Assembly (NCBI GenBank): GCA_031269825.1
Contig: JAISYP010000034.1
Location: forward strand, 1 to 61,426
Source of the DNA: Deltaproteobacteria bacterium
GTDB taxonomy: Bacteria > Desulfobacterota > Desulfarculia > Adiutricales > Adiutricaceae
DNA: 61,426 bases
Direction: 5' to 3'
Numbering within the stretch: position 1 is the first letter of the stretch; every line of letters begins with the position of its first letter. The notes beneath the pieces are model-generated. The model had not been told where the DNA came from, did not search any database, and saw only the letters and a program-made list of their open reading frames with translations. The translations under genes and the position numbers were made by a program. Of this stretch, positions 38,581 to 47,465 are shown in pieces.

Positions 38581-39243
38581 TAGTTATTTGGTTATTAAAA
38601 GGCCCTCGCCCTCATAATTAGAAGACTTTAGGTTTAACTTAAGCTCGACATTGTTCTGATCCCGACTCTTTTCCCCATCTTCGCCATGGTCATAGCGCGA
38701 ATATAAATCAAACCTGGTTCGCCTCATCCCCTTCATCCCCTTCATCCCCTTCATCCCATTGTTGGCCGCCGCCCAAAAACATTTAAACGCCTTCTTCTGG
38801 CTCACGGGGATTCCATCACCCTTGTCGAGGACACGGCCAATCTACCTTGAGTCTTAAACGCGCCCGGTTTGGCTAACGCCAGGAGCCAATTAAAAAACTC
38901 GGGTTTATTCTCCGCGACCAGGCCACCAAGGAAATATATGACGACTAAAGAGTATCGCGCGTGGGGACGCCGCTGGTTAGCGATCTTAAGGCGCCAATTG
39001 AGCGGCTTGACTTTATTTATTCTTATTAACCCCATTTCCAGCGTCATAAGCCCTTGCCAGCTCATATTGGGCTTGGAGGTCAGCTGAGTTAGCTTTTTCC
39101 AGCGTTTTGGCCACGTCAAAATCAGATTTCCTGTCCAAGGCCGAGGAAACGAAAAGACCAACTAAACCAAAAAAATCCAACTCCCTTTTAAAGAACTCCC
39201 CAATTACGGTTGACACGCCGCCCCAAGAGCTTGTCACGGTCAA
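38581..39243 (-). pseudogene. Decayed Sel1-repeat gene (unit 2)
   Basis: The counterpart of the remnant in unit 1. It keeps RKSDFDVAKTLEKANSADLQ and AQYELARAYDAGNGVNKNK, then broken Sel1 pieces and FKCFWAAANNG. A 9-base repeat (CTTCATCCC, four times near 38727-38757, coding Gly-Met-Lys) has expanded inside it. Frameshifts prevent translation. Confidence 0.65.
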
Positions 39244-39321
39244 AGTTGACGATTAATGTCGACGTTTAATTCGGTCATCCTGGCGCGAATTAAATGATAA
39301 AAGAATTATCGTAAGACATCA

Positions 39322-40125
39322 TCACTTTTGACTTTTTCCGGTCATATTGACTTGATTTTCGGCCATCCTAAACCACTTGAACGCCTCATCAGGATCCTCG
39401 GCCACCCCATCCCCAATCAAGTATAAGGAGCTAAGCAAGGCCTGGGCCTGGATTAACCCCGCTTCCGCGGCTTTTCGGATCCATTTGGCCGCCTCAGTCT
39501 TGTTGACGGGAACCCCATCGCCTTTAAAATAGATCATACCTAATTTATGTTGGGCTGTGACGTATCCTTTCTCCGCGGCCGCGCGAAACCATTTGATGGC
39601 CATGGCCTGGTTCATTTCCACGCCCTCGCCCTCTTCATAGCAATAAGCTAAGTTATTCATAGCGGGAGGGAGCCCTTTGTTGGCGGCTTTCGTATACCAT
39701 TTAACCGCCTTGGCCTTGTCCATGGGAACGCCATCGCCATTGTCGTATAAAGCGCCCAAGTTAAACTGGGCCTCGGCCAAGCCTTGTTCGGCGGCCGCCT
39801 GATACCATTTAAAGGCCTCGACCTTATCCTCGGCCACGCCGAACCCGCCCTCGAGCATGACGGCCAAATTGAATTGAGCTTTGACGTGGCCCTGGTTAGC
39901 GGCCTTAAGGTACCATTTGACCGCCTCGGTATAATCCTGGGGAACCACATCGCCTTTATCATAAATCCCGCCCATTAGGAACTGGGCCATGGCGTCGCCA
40001 GAGTTGGCTTTTTTGAGCGCTTTGGCTAAATCAAAAACCGGCTTCAAAGCCAAAGATTTAGCTGGGAAAAGACCCATCAAGACCAAAACGAAGCTTAAAA
40101 CGCTAAGAAAAAACCACAGATCCAA
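39322..40125 (-). CDS. Secreted Sel1-repeat protein (6 repeats)
   Basis: A 267-residue protein with a signal peptide (FFLSVLSFVLVLMGLFPAKSLAL) and six Sel1 repeats, the first AQFLMGGIYDKGD and the last LLSSLYLIGDGVAEDPDEAF. The start is TTG at 40125; AAGGAAAG lies 7-8 bases upstream and no ATG is available. Its leader is like the leaders of both pseudogenes (KSDFD/KPVFD, then AK..K/EKANSGD), so it is probably the intact relative of the decayed copies. Confidence 0.88.
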   Translation of the reverse strand: MDLWFFLSVLSFVLVLMGLFPAKSLALKPVFDLAKALKKANSGDAMAQFLMGGIYDKGDVVPQDYTEAVKWYLKAANQGHVKAQFNLAVMLEGGFGVAEDKVEAFKWYQAAAEQGLAEAQFNLGALYDNGDGVPMDKAKAVKWYTKAANKGLPPAMNNLAYCYEEGEGVEMNQAMAIKWFRAAAEKGYVTAQHKLGMIYFKGDGVPVNKTEAAKWIRKAAEAGLIQAQALLSSLYLIGDGVAEDPDEAFKWFRMAENQVNMTGKSQK

Positions 40126-40503
40126 TTTAACTTTCCTTTCCCTCTAAAAGGCGAAGCGATCCAACAAAAACCCCAAAACCATGAACCCAAGCCACTAAAC
40201 CCAAAAATAGTCAACCCCCGCCCGATCCCTGAAAAAAAATCAATCAAAGGCCAATAGCTATTTTAGTTTTTCCGTTCTAGTTTTTCTCGTTCAGGCCTTG
40301 GTCAAAGTCTTAATAAAAGTCATAGACTTAGGCGCGCTGTTTAGCGATTCCACCAAATTCCTTCCGCTAAATTCTAGGCGCCAATGGAAAATAGAAAAAT
40401 TAGCTTCAAAAAAACTAAAAGAGCGTTAATTCAAAATATTTTAGCCCGGATTTATTAAAAATAAACCAGGCCAAATCGTTTAGCTATCAAATAATTATTA
40501 AAA

Positions 40504-40896
40504 TCATTCAATTATAGTGATCTGATCCACTTCCACTTCAACGTTGTTCCGGTCTTTGTCAATCTCGCCCTTGATCTCCACCGTGACCTCGGGTTTGACC
40601 AGCTGGCCCCGCCATTTGTCGCTATCAATGTCGACGTTAATCTCGCCCGTTTCGTCGCGAAAAATATACCGGTCTTTACCCAGATGACGAATGATATGGC
40701 CTTTGAGAACCACGGAGGCGTTATCAGGGAGTTTTAACGCCCGGTCAACGGTCGTGAAGGCCTCGCTCGGCCCGGAAAATCCCCCGCCTGGTTGACCAAC
40801 AACGTCACCCCGCGAACCAACTTGGGCTTGAGGCTGACCAAACAGCGCGCCAATGGCCACTAGCGACACAACCAAAAAAAAGAATGATTTTCTCAT
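40504..40896 (-). CDS. YgiW/YdeI/NirD-type OB-fold periplasmic stress protein
   Basis: A 130-residue exported protein: signal peptide (FFFLVVSLVAIGALFGQPQAQ) followed by a bacterial OB-fold (BOF). Family pattern: VDRALKLPDNASVVLKGHI, the strand HLGKDRYIFRDETGEINVDI, then VTVEIKGEIDKDRNNVEVEV and DQITII. Members such as YgiW act in oxidative and envelope stress, perhaps by binding signals or peptides; the mechanism is poorly known. ATG 40896 is chosen with AAGGAG 7 bases upstream; TTG 40902 is in frame but has no spacing. Confidence 0.9.
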   Translation of the reverse strand: MRKSFFFLVVSLVAIGALFGQPQAQVGSRGDVVGQPGGGFSGPSEAFTTVDRALKLPDNASVVLKGHIIRHLGKDRYIFRDETGEINVDIDSDKWRGQLVKPEVTVEIKGEIDKDRNNVEVEVDQITIIE

Positions 40897-41654
40897 TGTC
40901 AAACTCCTTATTAAACTTGACCAGCGCGACCAAGGGTAAGAGCGAAGACCGATAAAACCGATTTAATAACTAAATCTTTTATAAATACAAAATCCAAACT
41001 AACAAATTAATATTTTTATTGGTCTTAACCTATAAATTTGAGTCCAGAGAATTGACGTTTATTTTGTTTCATCGCTTTTAATCCTACATCTTTTGGGACT
41101 TGACGTCAAGATATCAGTCTCTTGGCGTCCGCCCTTAGTAATTTAAAATCGCCTAAATTGGCGCGAATATACCATAAACCGAGCCGATCATCCCTAAGAC
41201 GCCTCTCCCCGCCCCCCTAACCGACCGTCAGAGGCCGTCATCATTTAAAACAAGTAAAATTAGAATTAATTATCTTATCAAACTATTAAATCAATTTTAA
41301 TTAATAATATTTATTTTATTTAATAAAAAATATAATTATTATATTCCTATATTTTCATTTATCGATCTACCCTAAGCGCCAACGCCATATTTCTCCTTCA
41401 CGCGCCACCATATATATTCCCTCAACCTGATTTCCGCGCCCCACGCGCGCGCTTTTGGGGGATTAGCGTCTAGCCCCTAAAAAGGAGCTTAAACAAAAAA
41501 AACTCTAATATTACATCACCTGGCCTGATCTATTGACAGCGCGACTAAATATAGGATAAATTAGAGCGCGAAGAAATTCAATTGGCCAATCGCGCCTTTG
41601 GCGCGTTCCGACCATTCGCGTTCTGACCATTAAGGAGTCAGGAGGTAGGCTCGC
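40897..41654. other. Divergent intergenic region before the HTH-tex operon
   Basis: A 750-base gap with a strongly AT-rich core (41230-41370). No ORF or RNA gene is supported. It must carry promoters for both the YgiW-like gene and the HTH-tex operon, but no clear consensus pair was found. Confidence 0.4.
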
Positions 41655-42323
41655 ATGACCTGGCCCAAAGATCCCCCAATAGATAGTCACCCGCCCACCC
41701 CTAAGCCCACCCCCGCGGCCGAGCCAACCAACGTCGCGGAACAGTATAATGAAGTTAACCAAGTTTTCCTCGCCAACCTCGCCTCAGGCACGACCGTTCT
41801 CCAAGCCGCTCGCCGGGCGGGCAAATCCATGGGTTGTTTCGCTGGCCGCCGCCGCTCCAATCCTGAATTCGCCGCCCAATGGGAAGAAGCCGTTAAGATC
41901 GGCTCTCAGTTTGAGGAGGGGCTGAAACATAACTTTCTAAACCTCATTAACCAAGGTATGGGCGCCAATATGGCCTCCCACCTAACGGGACGGAACTTAA
42001 AATATTTCTCCGATCTCCGCGAGCGCGATCCAGCTTTTAACGAGGCTTGGCGAAACGCTCAGGCGGAAATCCTGGCCAAACGTCTGGCCAGTATTGAGGA
42101 GCTGGACATCACCAGTTTCTTGTCCGCCATCAGCTCCGGCCAGTCCATCGATAAGGCCTCCAAAGACGTGGGGACAACCAAGAGCCAAATGTATTTTTTC
42201 AAAAAACATCTTCCCCAGTTCGCCCAACAATGGGAGCGGGCCATGGAAACTAAATTAGCCTTACTGGAAAGCCGATCCTCTCCGGATCTCCACCATAACC
42301 TTCCTTTGAAAGAGCCCTCATGA
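41655..42323 (+). CDS. Protein with three terminase-small-subunit-like HTH repeats
   Basis: A 222-residue basic-acidic helical protein. After a Pro-rich N-terminus (1-30) come three similar ~60-residue units: FLANLASGTTVLQAARRAGK with NPEFAAQWEEA; FLNLINQGMGANMASHLTGR with DPAFNEAWRNA; and FLSAISSGQSIDKASKDVGT with LPQFAQQWERA. Each looks like the HTH of phage terminase small subunits (FL..L..G....AA...G.s...y..R..DP.FA..W..A). A strong AGGAGG lies 9 bases before the ATG. Its stop overlaps the tex start by 4 bases (ATGA), so the two are coupled. No phage genes are nearby. It may be a domesticated DNA-binding regulator that works with Tex; this is inference. Confidence 0.6.
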   Translation: MTWPKDPPIDSHPPTPKPTPAAEPTNVAEQYNEVNQVFLANLASGTTVLQAARRAGKSMGCFAGRRRSNPEFAAQWEEAVKIGSQFEEGLKHNFLNLINQGMGANMASHLTGRNLKYFSDLRERDPAFNEAWRNAQAEILAKRLASIEELDITSFLSAISSGQSIDKASKDVGTTKSQMYFFKKHLPQFAQQWERAMETKLALLESRSSPDLHHNLPLKEPS

Positions 42324-44578
42324 CGGATTTTATTCCCCTAGTCGCCCAAGAGCTTGGCCTAGCCCCTTGGCAAGTGACCGCCACCGCTAGTCTACTGGCC
42401 GAGGAGGCCACGGTGCCTTTCATCGCCCGCTACCGCAAGGAAGCCACCGGAGCCTTAGACGAGGTTCAGGTGGCCAACGTGCGCGATCGTCTCAAAACCT
42501 TAGCTGACTTAGAGCAACGTCGGCAAGCCATCACGAAGTCTTTAGTGGAAAGGGATTTGTTGACTGAGGAGCTAACCGCGAAACTGGCTAAAGCCCAGAC
42601 CATGACCGAGTTAGAGGATATTTACCTACCCTTTAAGCCCAAAAGGCGCACTCGCGCCATGATGGCTTTGGAAAGAGGTTTAGGGCCGTTAGCCGAAGCT
42701 GTTTTAGCCCAAAATCCCCAGGACGACCCCGAACAATTGGCCAGCCCGTTTGTTGACCCAGAAAAAGGCGTCGCCGACGTTTTGGCCGCCTTGGCCGGGG
42801 CCCGCGACATCCTAGCCGAGAAATTTAACGAGGACGCCACCGCCCGCCAAAGTTTAAGACGACTTTATGAAAATGAGGCCTTGGTTAAAAGCGTGGTTTT
42901 GAAAGGTCAGGCGGAAAAAGGCCAAAACTACAGCGATTACTTTGATTTCCAAGAACCAGTGGCCACCATCGCTTCCCACCGGTACTTGGCCATCCGCCGG
43001 GGCGAGGCGGAAGGGATATTGTCGATATCCATCCAGCCAGACGCCAACCAGGCCGTGGCCATCTTAAACAATCTGTTTTTACTAAACGATTCCCCCACCG
43101 GCCGCCAAGTGGCCGAGGCCATCAAGGATTCTTTTAAACGCTTAATCTCGCCCTCCTTGGAAACGGACACGCGTCTAGCGGCCAAGAAAAAAGCCGATCT
43201 AGCGGCCACGGAGATTTTTTCCTTAAACTTAGGCGAATTGTTGATGGAGTCGCCGCTGGGCGAAAGGGCGATCCTAGCCATTGACCCAGGTTTTCGGACG
43301 GGATGCAAAACCGTGGCCTTAGCCGCCGATGGCCAGTTGTTGGAGTACGTGGCCATCCAACCCCACGCTTCTGAGGCGGCTCGCCGTGAGGCCGCGGCCG
43401 TGATTTTGGCCTTACTCCAAAAACATAACCTCACCGCCATCGCCATCGGCAATGGCACGGCCGGTCGAGAGACCGAATCTTTTGTCCGCTCCATCCCCAA
43501 CCTCCCCGACGTGCCCGTAGTTTTAGTCAATGAGAGCGGGGCCTCCATCTACTCCGCCTCGGAAGAAGCCCGCCAGGAGTTTCCCGATTTGGATCTAACT
43601 TTTCGGGGGGCGGTCTCCATTGGTCGGCGCCTGATGGATCCCCTGGCCGAGCTAGTGAAAATCGATCCCAAATCCATCGGGGTGGGCCAATATCAGCACG
43701 ACGTGGATCAAGCGCTCCTAAAAAATAGCCTCGACGACGTGGTCATCAGTTGCGTCAACCGGGTCGGGGTGGAAGCCAACACGGCCTCGGAAAAACTATT
43801 GTCCTACGTTTCTGGCTTAGGGCCCGCGCTCGCCAAAAACATCGTTAAATTCCGCTCTTCGCGCGGCCCCTTTCAAAGTCGCGCGGATTTTCTTCTGGTG
43901 CCGCGCTTAGGGCCGAAAGCTTTTGAGCAATGCGCTGGTTTTTTGCGCATTAGTCAAAGCGCCCAGCCTCTGGATAAAAGCGCCGTCCATCCTGAATCGT
44001 ATTGGGTCGTGGAAAACATGGCCAAAGATCTATCGGTCACGGTTTTAGATCTATTGGAACACAGTTCCCTGCGCTCCAAAATTAAACCGCAAGCCTACGT
44101 CTCCGACCGCGTGGGACTACCCACCTTATTAGACATCGTCGCTGAGCTAGAAAAACCCGGTCGCGATCCCAGGCGAATCTTCCGGCCTTTCTCTTTCGCC
44201 CAAGGTTTAGAGAAATTGGAGGATCTAACCCCAGGTCTTAAAATCCCCGGCCGCGTCACCAACATCACCGCCTTTGGGGCTTTCGTGGACGTGGGCGTCC
44301 ATCAAGATGGCCTGATTCACCTTAGCGAAATGGCCGACCACTATGTCCGCACCCCTTCCGACGTGGTTCGCCTGGGTCAAGAAGTCGAGGTGACGATTCT
44401 GGACGTGGACATCAACCGTCGGCGTTTGTCTCTGAGTCTAAAAAGCGAGCCCCGAGCCAAAAAAGCCGACCAACGACTGCCCGCCCAGATTCGCGAAAAA
44501 CCTGGCTCCCCCAAACCCGCCCGCACTCCCCCAGGGCCTTTCAACAACCCCTTCGCCGCGCTCAAAAACTTAACTTGA
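42320..44578 (+). CDS. tex: Transcription accessory protein Tex
   Basis: A 752-residue RNA-binding protein related to eukaryotic Spt6. Regions: N-terminal helical part with VPFIARYRKEATGALDE; the YqgF/RNase H-like domain (from about 317, AILAIDPGFRTGCK); helix-hairpin-helix pair (ENTASEKLL-type, LGPALAKNIVKFRSSRGPF); and a C-terminal S1 domain (about 635-710, GRVTNITAFGAFVDVGVHQD). The tail is Pro/Lys-rich. Tex affects transcription, toxin expression and stress survival in various bacteria. It is translationally coupled to the HTH-repeat gene. Confidence 0.96.
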   Translation: MTDFIPLVAQELGLAPWQVTATASLLAEEATVPFIARYRKEATGALDEVQVANVRDRLKTLADLEQRRQAITKSLVERDLLTEELTAKLAKAQTMTELEDIYLPFKPKRRTRAMMALERGLGPLAEAVLAQNPQDDPEQLASPFVDPEKGVADVLAALAGARDILAEKFNEDATARQSLRRLYENEALVKSVVLKGQAEKGQNYSDYFDFQEPVATIASHRYLAIRRGEAEGILSISIQPDANQAVAILNNLFLLNDSPTGRQVAEAIKDSFKRLISPSLETDTRLAAKKKADLAATEIFSLNLGELLMESPLGERAILAIDPGFRTGCKTVALAADGQLLEYVAIQPHASEAARREAAAVILALLQKHNLTAIAIGNGTAGRETESFVRSIPNLPDVPVVLVNESGASIYSASEEARQEFPDLDLTFRGAVSIGRRLMDPLAELVKIDPKSIGVGQYQHDVDQALLKNSLDDVVISCVNRVGVEANTASEKLLSYVSGLGPALAKNIVKFRSSRGPFQSRADFLLVPRLGPKAFEQCAGFLRISQSAQPLDKSAVHPESYWVVENMAKDLSVTVLDLLEHSSLRSKIKPQAYVSDRVGLPTLLDIVAELEKPGRDPRRIFRPFSFAQGLEKLEDLTPGLKIPGRVTNITAFGAFVDVGVHQDGLIHLSEMADHYVRTPSDVVRLGQEVEVTILDVDINRRRLSLSLKSEPRAKKADQRLPAQIREKPGSPKPARTPPGPFNNPFAALKNLT

Positions 44579-44600
44579 GCGCTCGCCAATAAGAACTAGC

Positions 44601-44691
44601 GAAAAAAAAGCCCCACCGCCCCTTGGCCAACCTTCGCTCCCAGAAGACCATAATTCTAGTGAGCGAGCGAAAACCAAGGGAGCCAAGGGGC
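44601..44691 (-). terminator. Terminator of the sulfur/encapsulin operon
   Basis: A perfect 10-bp stem GCCCCTTGGC / GCCAAGGGGC (44618-44627, 44682-44691), with further internal pairing (TTCGCTC / GAGCGAA), ends on the minus strand with a T-run of eight (complement of 44602-44609). It lies 54 bases after the desulfurase stop. On the plus strand there is no T-run, so use by tex is less certain. Confidence 0.65.
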
Positions 44692-44744
44692 TATACGATA
44701 AAAAACTATAAATAAAAGCGGCTACTTACTTTCCGCCCATATTC

Positions 44745-46463
44745 TCACGCCAATTCTTTGATCGTCTTGGCGAGAAACTCAATTTCCCTGGGCGTGTTGT
44801 AGAAAGCCAAAGAAGGACGAACCGTTCCCTCTAAACCGAAACGACGAACAATGGGTTGGGCGCAGTGATGACCGGCCCGAACCGCGATACCCGCCCGACT
44901 TAAATGTTGGCCAACTTCCTCATTGCCACGTCCTTCCAATACGAACGACAAGACGCTAGCTTTATTTTTCGCCTGACCAATTAAAACCAAACCCGGTATT
45001 TTGGCCAGAAGAGTTTGCCCATAATGAAGTAAGTTCTCCTCATATTGGGCGATGTTGGCTAAACCTAAACTGGACACATAATCCAAGGCCGCCCCTAACC
45101 CCACCGCTCCGGCGATATTGGCCGTCCCGGCCTCAAACTTTTGGGGCGGCTTTTGATAGACGGTTTTTTCAAAAGTCACGTCCGCGATCATGTTCCCACC
45201 CCCTTGATAGGGTTGGGCTCGCTTTAAAGCCGCTGGCGTCCCGTAGACCACCCCAATGCCCGTGGGGCCATAAATTTTATGCCCAGAAAAGACAAAAAAA
45301 TCCACGCCCAACTGTTGGACGTTAATGGGCAAATGGGCGATCGACTGGGCCCCATCCACCGCGATGGGGACGCCAAAAGAATGGGCGATAGCCGTCAATT
45401 CCGCGATAGGGACAATGGTGCCTAAGGCGTTAGAGACGTGGGTGACGGAGACAAACCTGGTTCGGTGATTAAAAAGCTCGCCGTACTCAGAGACAATAAT
45501 TTGCCCCAGATCGTCCACCGGGGCCACCCGGAGCCGAGCCCCGGTCTGTTGGGCCAAAATTTGCCACGGGACAATGTTGGCGTGATGCTCTAGGATGGTG
45601 AGGATGATCTCGTCGCCAGGCTTAAGCCTGGGTTTAACAAAAGATTGGGCGATTAAATTCACCCCTTCGGTGGTTCCCCGGGTAAAGACAATGTTCTCCG
45701 AGGCGGCCCCAATAAACCGGGCCACTTTTTCCCGGGCCGCCTCAAACGCGTCGGTGGAGCGAGCGGCTAAATCATGGGCGCCGCGATGGACATTGGAGTT
45801 TTCATGTTGATAAAAATAAACCAACCGGTCGATAACCGCCTGAGGTTTCTGGGTGGTGGCGGCGTTATCCAACCAAACCAAAGGAACGCCGTCTTGGACT
45901 TTTTCCGCCAAAATGGGAAAATCAGCCCGGACGCTTTCCACCGACCGAGAACCAATATAAGCCGCGGGCGCTAACGGATTCAGCGATGACGCCAGAGGCT
46001 CTGGGTTTTTTAAATATTCGGGAACGCGCGGTAGCTGACCAACCGGCCTTCCCCCTGGCCAAGTCGGGGTTGGCGCGGCCAATCTGGGGCTCGCGCTCCG
46101 CGCGAGCGCCCCATAATTGGTTTCCAAAGGGTAACTAACGAGGAAACCATTAGGTAAAGCTTCCAGATAACCTTGTTCATTAGGCCGGTCAGGGGCGTAA
46201 ACCCAGGACTGATGGCTCGGCGCGAAGCCCGGCGTCGCTAGTTCGCCAATTGGCCTATTGTTCGTGGCCACCGGGGCGCCCGCCTTTTCCTCGTCCGCGA
46301 CTAAACTGGGGCTAATCGCGACGCTTTGACCGAAATCCGGCCTGAACCAAGCGCCTAGCTCGTTATAACGGCGCGCCTCTTCCGGGCTGGGCAACCCGTA
46401 AGCCTGGGGATCGGGCCCATCGTCCCAAGGTAGCGGATCTTTACTAGGGCTACTTGTACTCAT
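44745..46463 (-). CDS. SufS-type cysteine desulfurase with encapsulin-targeting N-terminal extension
   Basis: A 572-residue protein. Residues ~178-572 are a class V/SufS-like PLP enzyme that removes sulfur from L-cysteine: WLDNAATTQKP, NVHRGAHDLAARST, ILEHHANIVPW, VDGAQSIAH, PLP-lysine in FSGHKIYGPTG (Lys396) and the persulfide cysteine in RAGHHCAQP (Cys534). The first ~175 residues are not found in ordinary SufS: Pro/Ala/Gly-rich, probably disordered, with short islands such as YGLPSPEEARRYNELGAWF and LPRVPEYL. In the Synechococcus SrpI system a similar N-terminal domain loads the desulfurase into a Family 2A encapsulin, and the shell gene is directly upstream (14-base overlap; AGGA 7 bases before the ATG). 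Last gene of the operon. Confidence 0.93.
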   Translation of the reverse strand: MSTSSPSKDPLPWDDGPDPQAYGLPSPEEARRYNELGAWFRPDFGQSVAISPSLVADEEKAGAPVATNNRPIGELATPGFAPSHQSWVYAPDRPNEQGYLEALPNGFLVSYPLETNYGALARSASPRLAAPTPTWPGGRPVGQLPRVPEYLKNPEPLASSLNPLAPAAYIGSRSVESVRADFPILAEKVQDGVPLVWLDNAATTQKPQAVIDRLVYFYQHENSNVHRGAHDLAARSTDAFEAAREKVARFIGAASENIVFTRGTTEGVNLIAQSFVKPRLKPGDEIILTILEHHANIVPWQILAQQTGARLRVAPVDDLGQIIVSEYGELFNHRTRFVSVTHVSNALGTIVPIAELTAIAHSFGVPIAVDGAQSIAHLPINVQQLGVDFFVFSGHKIYGPTGIGVVYGTPAALKRAQPYQGGGNMIADVTFEKTVYQKPPQKFEAGTANIAGAVGLGAALDYVSSLGLANIAQYEENLLHYGQTLLAKIPGLVLIGQAKNKASVLSFVLEGRGNEEVGQHLSRAGIAVRAGHHCAQPIVRRFGLEGTVRPSLAFYNTPREIEFLAKTIKELA

Positions 46464-47394
46464 AGTAGTTTCCTACCTCAACATCCTCCAAGACCGCGAT
46501 GGCGTCGTCAGCCAAAATGGCCGCTGAGCAATATAGAGATAAAAGGTAGGAGGCCACGCCTTGATCGTTGACGCCCCGGAACCGTACCGCGAGCCCCCGA
46601 GATTGCTCCCCAGGCAGCTCTGATTGATAAAGACCAACCACGCCCCGGTGGGCCTCACCGGAGCGGATGAGCAAAATATTGGTTTTCCCCGCTAGGCTCT
46701 TGGGTTTTTTTAAGCCATCCACAAACAGTTTATCCGTGGGGATGATGGGAACGCCGCGCCACAGGATAAAGACGCCGCCAAAAAGATTGGCCGTGGCCGG
46801 GGGGACGCCGCGCCGAGTGCATTCCCGGGCGAAAGCCGCCACCGCTCTTGGATGGGCCAGAAAAAAGGAAGGCTCTTTCCAAACCTTGGCCAGGAGCTCG
46901 TCGAGATCGTCCGGGGTCGGGGAGCCATGGCGCGTGGAAACGCGTTGCGAGGCGGCCACGTTCTTCAGTAAACCGTAATCATCGTTATTGATGATTTGGC
47001 TTTCCTGACGCTCCCGCAAGCTCTCAATGGCCAGATTTAACTGCTCCAGAGTTTGATCGTAAGGGGAGCTAAACACATCCGCCACCCGAGTGTCGACATT
47101 CAAAATGGTCGTAATGGCGTTCAGAATGTATTCCCGGGGCTGATTTTCATAAGCCACGAAACCCCGCGGGATCTCGGTCAGGCTGGGATCTTGGCCGCAA
47201 AGGACGTCCAGAGGGGTCTCGCCCTCAACGACCTTATTGACCCGATAGACCCCGGATTTTAGTCCTTTAAATTCCAAAAAGCTGGTTAACCAGCGAGGGG
47301 TGAGGGCCGCGAACTGGGGACGGGTCTTATTGACGTCGGCTAGTTGATAAGCGCTCTGGGGCGGAAGAGCGTTTAGAGGATTGAGAACAGCCAT
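46450..47394 (-). CDS. srpI: Family 2A encapsulin shell protein (SrpI-like)
   Basis: A 314-residue HK97-fold shell protein that self-assembles into a nanocompartment. It matches SrpI along its length: LTPRWLTSFLEF, GVYRVNKVV, YENQPREYILNAITTIL, RERQESQIINNDDYGLL, KVWKEPSFFLAHPRAVAAF (170-188), CTRRGVPPATANLFGG, WRGVPIIPTDK, RSGEAHRGVVGLYQ and AVLEDVEVG near the end. There is no cyclic-nucleotide-binding insertion, which assigns it to 2A and not 2B. ATG with GGGAG 6 bases upstream. The desulfurase cargo follows with overlapping ends. Known 2A shells store elemental sulfur made by the cargo desulfurase; the same is inferred here. Confidence 0.95.
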   Translation of the reverse strand: MAVLNPLNALPPQSAYQLADVNKTRPQFAALTPRWLTSFLEFKGLKSGVYRVNKVVEGETPLDVLCGQDPSLTEIPRGFVAYENQPREYILNAITTILNVDTRVADVFSSPYDQTLEQLNLAIESLRERQESQIINNDDYGLLKNVAASQRVSTRHGSPTPDDLDELLAKVWKEPSFFLAHPRAVAAFARECTRRGVPPATANLFGGVFILWRGVPIIPTDKLFVDGLKKPKSLAGKTNILLIRSGEAHRGVVGLYQSELPGEQSRGLAVRFRGVNDQGVASYLLSLYCSAAILADDAIAVLEDVEVGNYYEYK

Positions 47395-47465
47395 GAAAGA
47401 CTCCCAAAATTTGAGAATAAATCTCGATTCGCTCAGTTAACAAACAACAACTTAATAGGCGAGCG

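Larger units (their letters stand above)
36597..39262 (-). repeat. Tandem duplication unit 2 (Sel1 gene plus remnant)
   Basis: It has the same order as unit 1 but is about 1.5 kb shorter: its Sel1 gene has 11 in place of 20 repeats, and its remnant carries deletions. The right edge near 39262 is approximate. Confidence 0.72.

Noticed and set aside
32439-39262. CRISPR-like or satellite signal in the Sel1 region
   Set aside because: The regular 108-base period comes from protein-coding Sel1 repeats in one frame.
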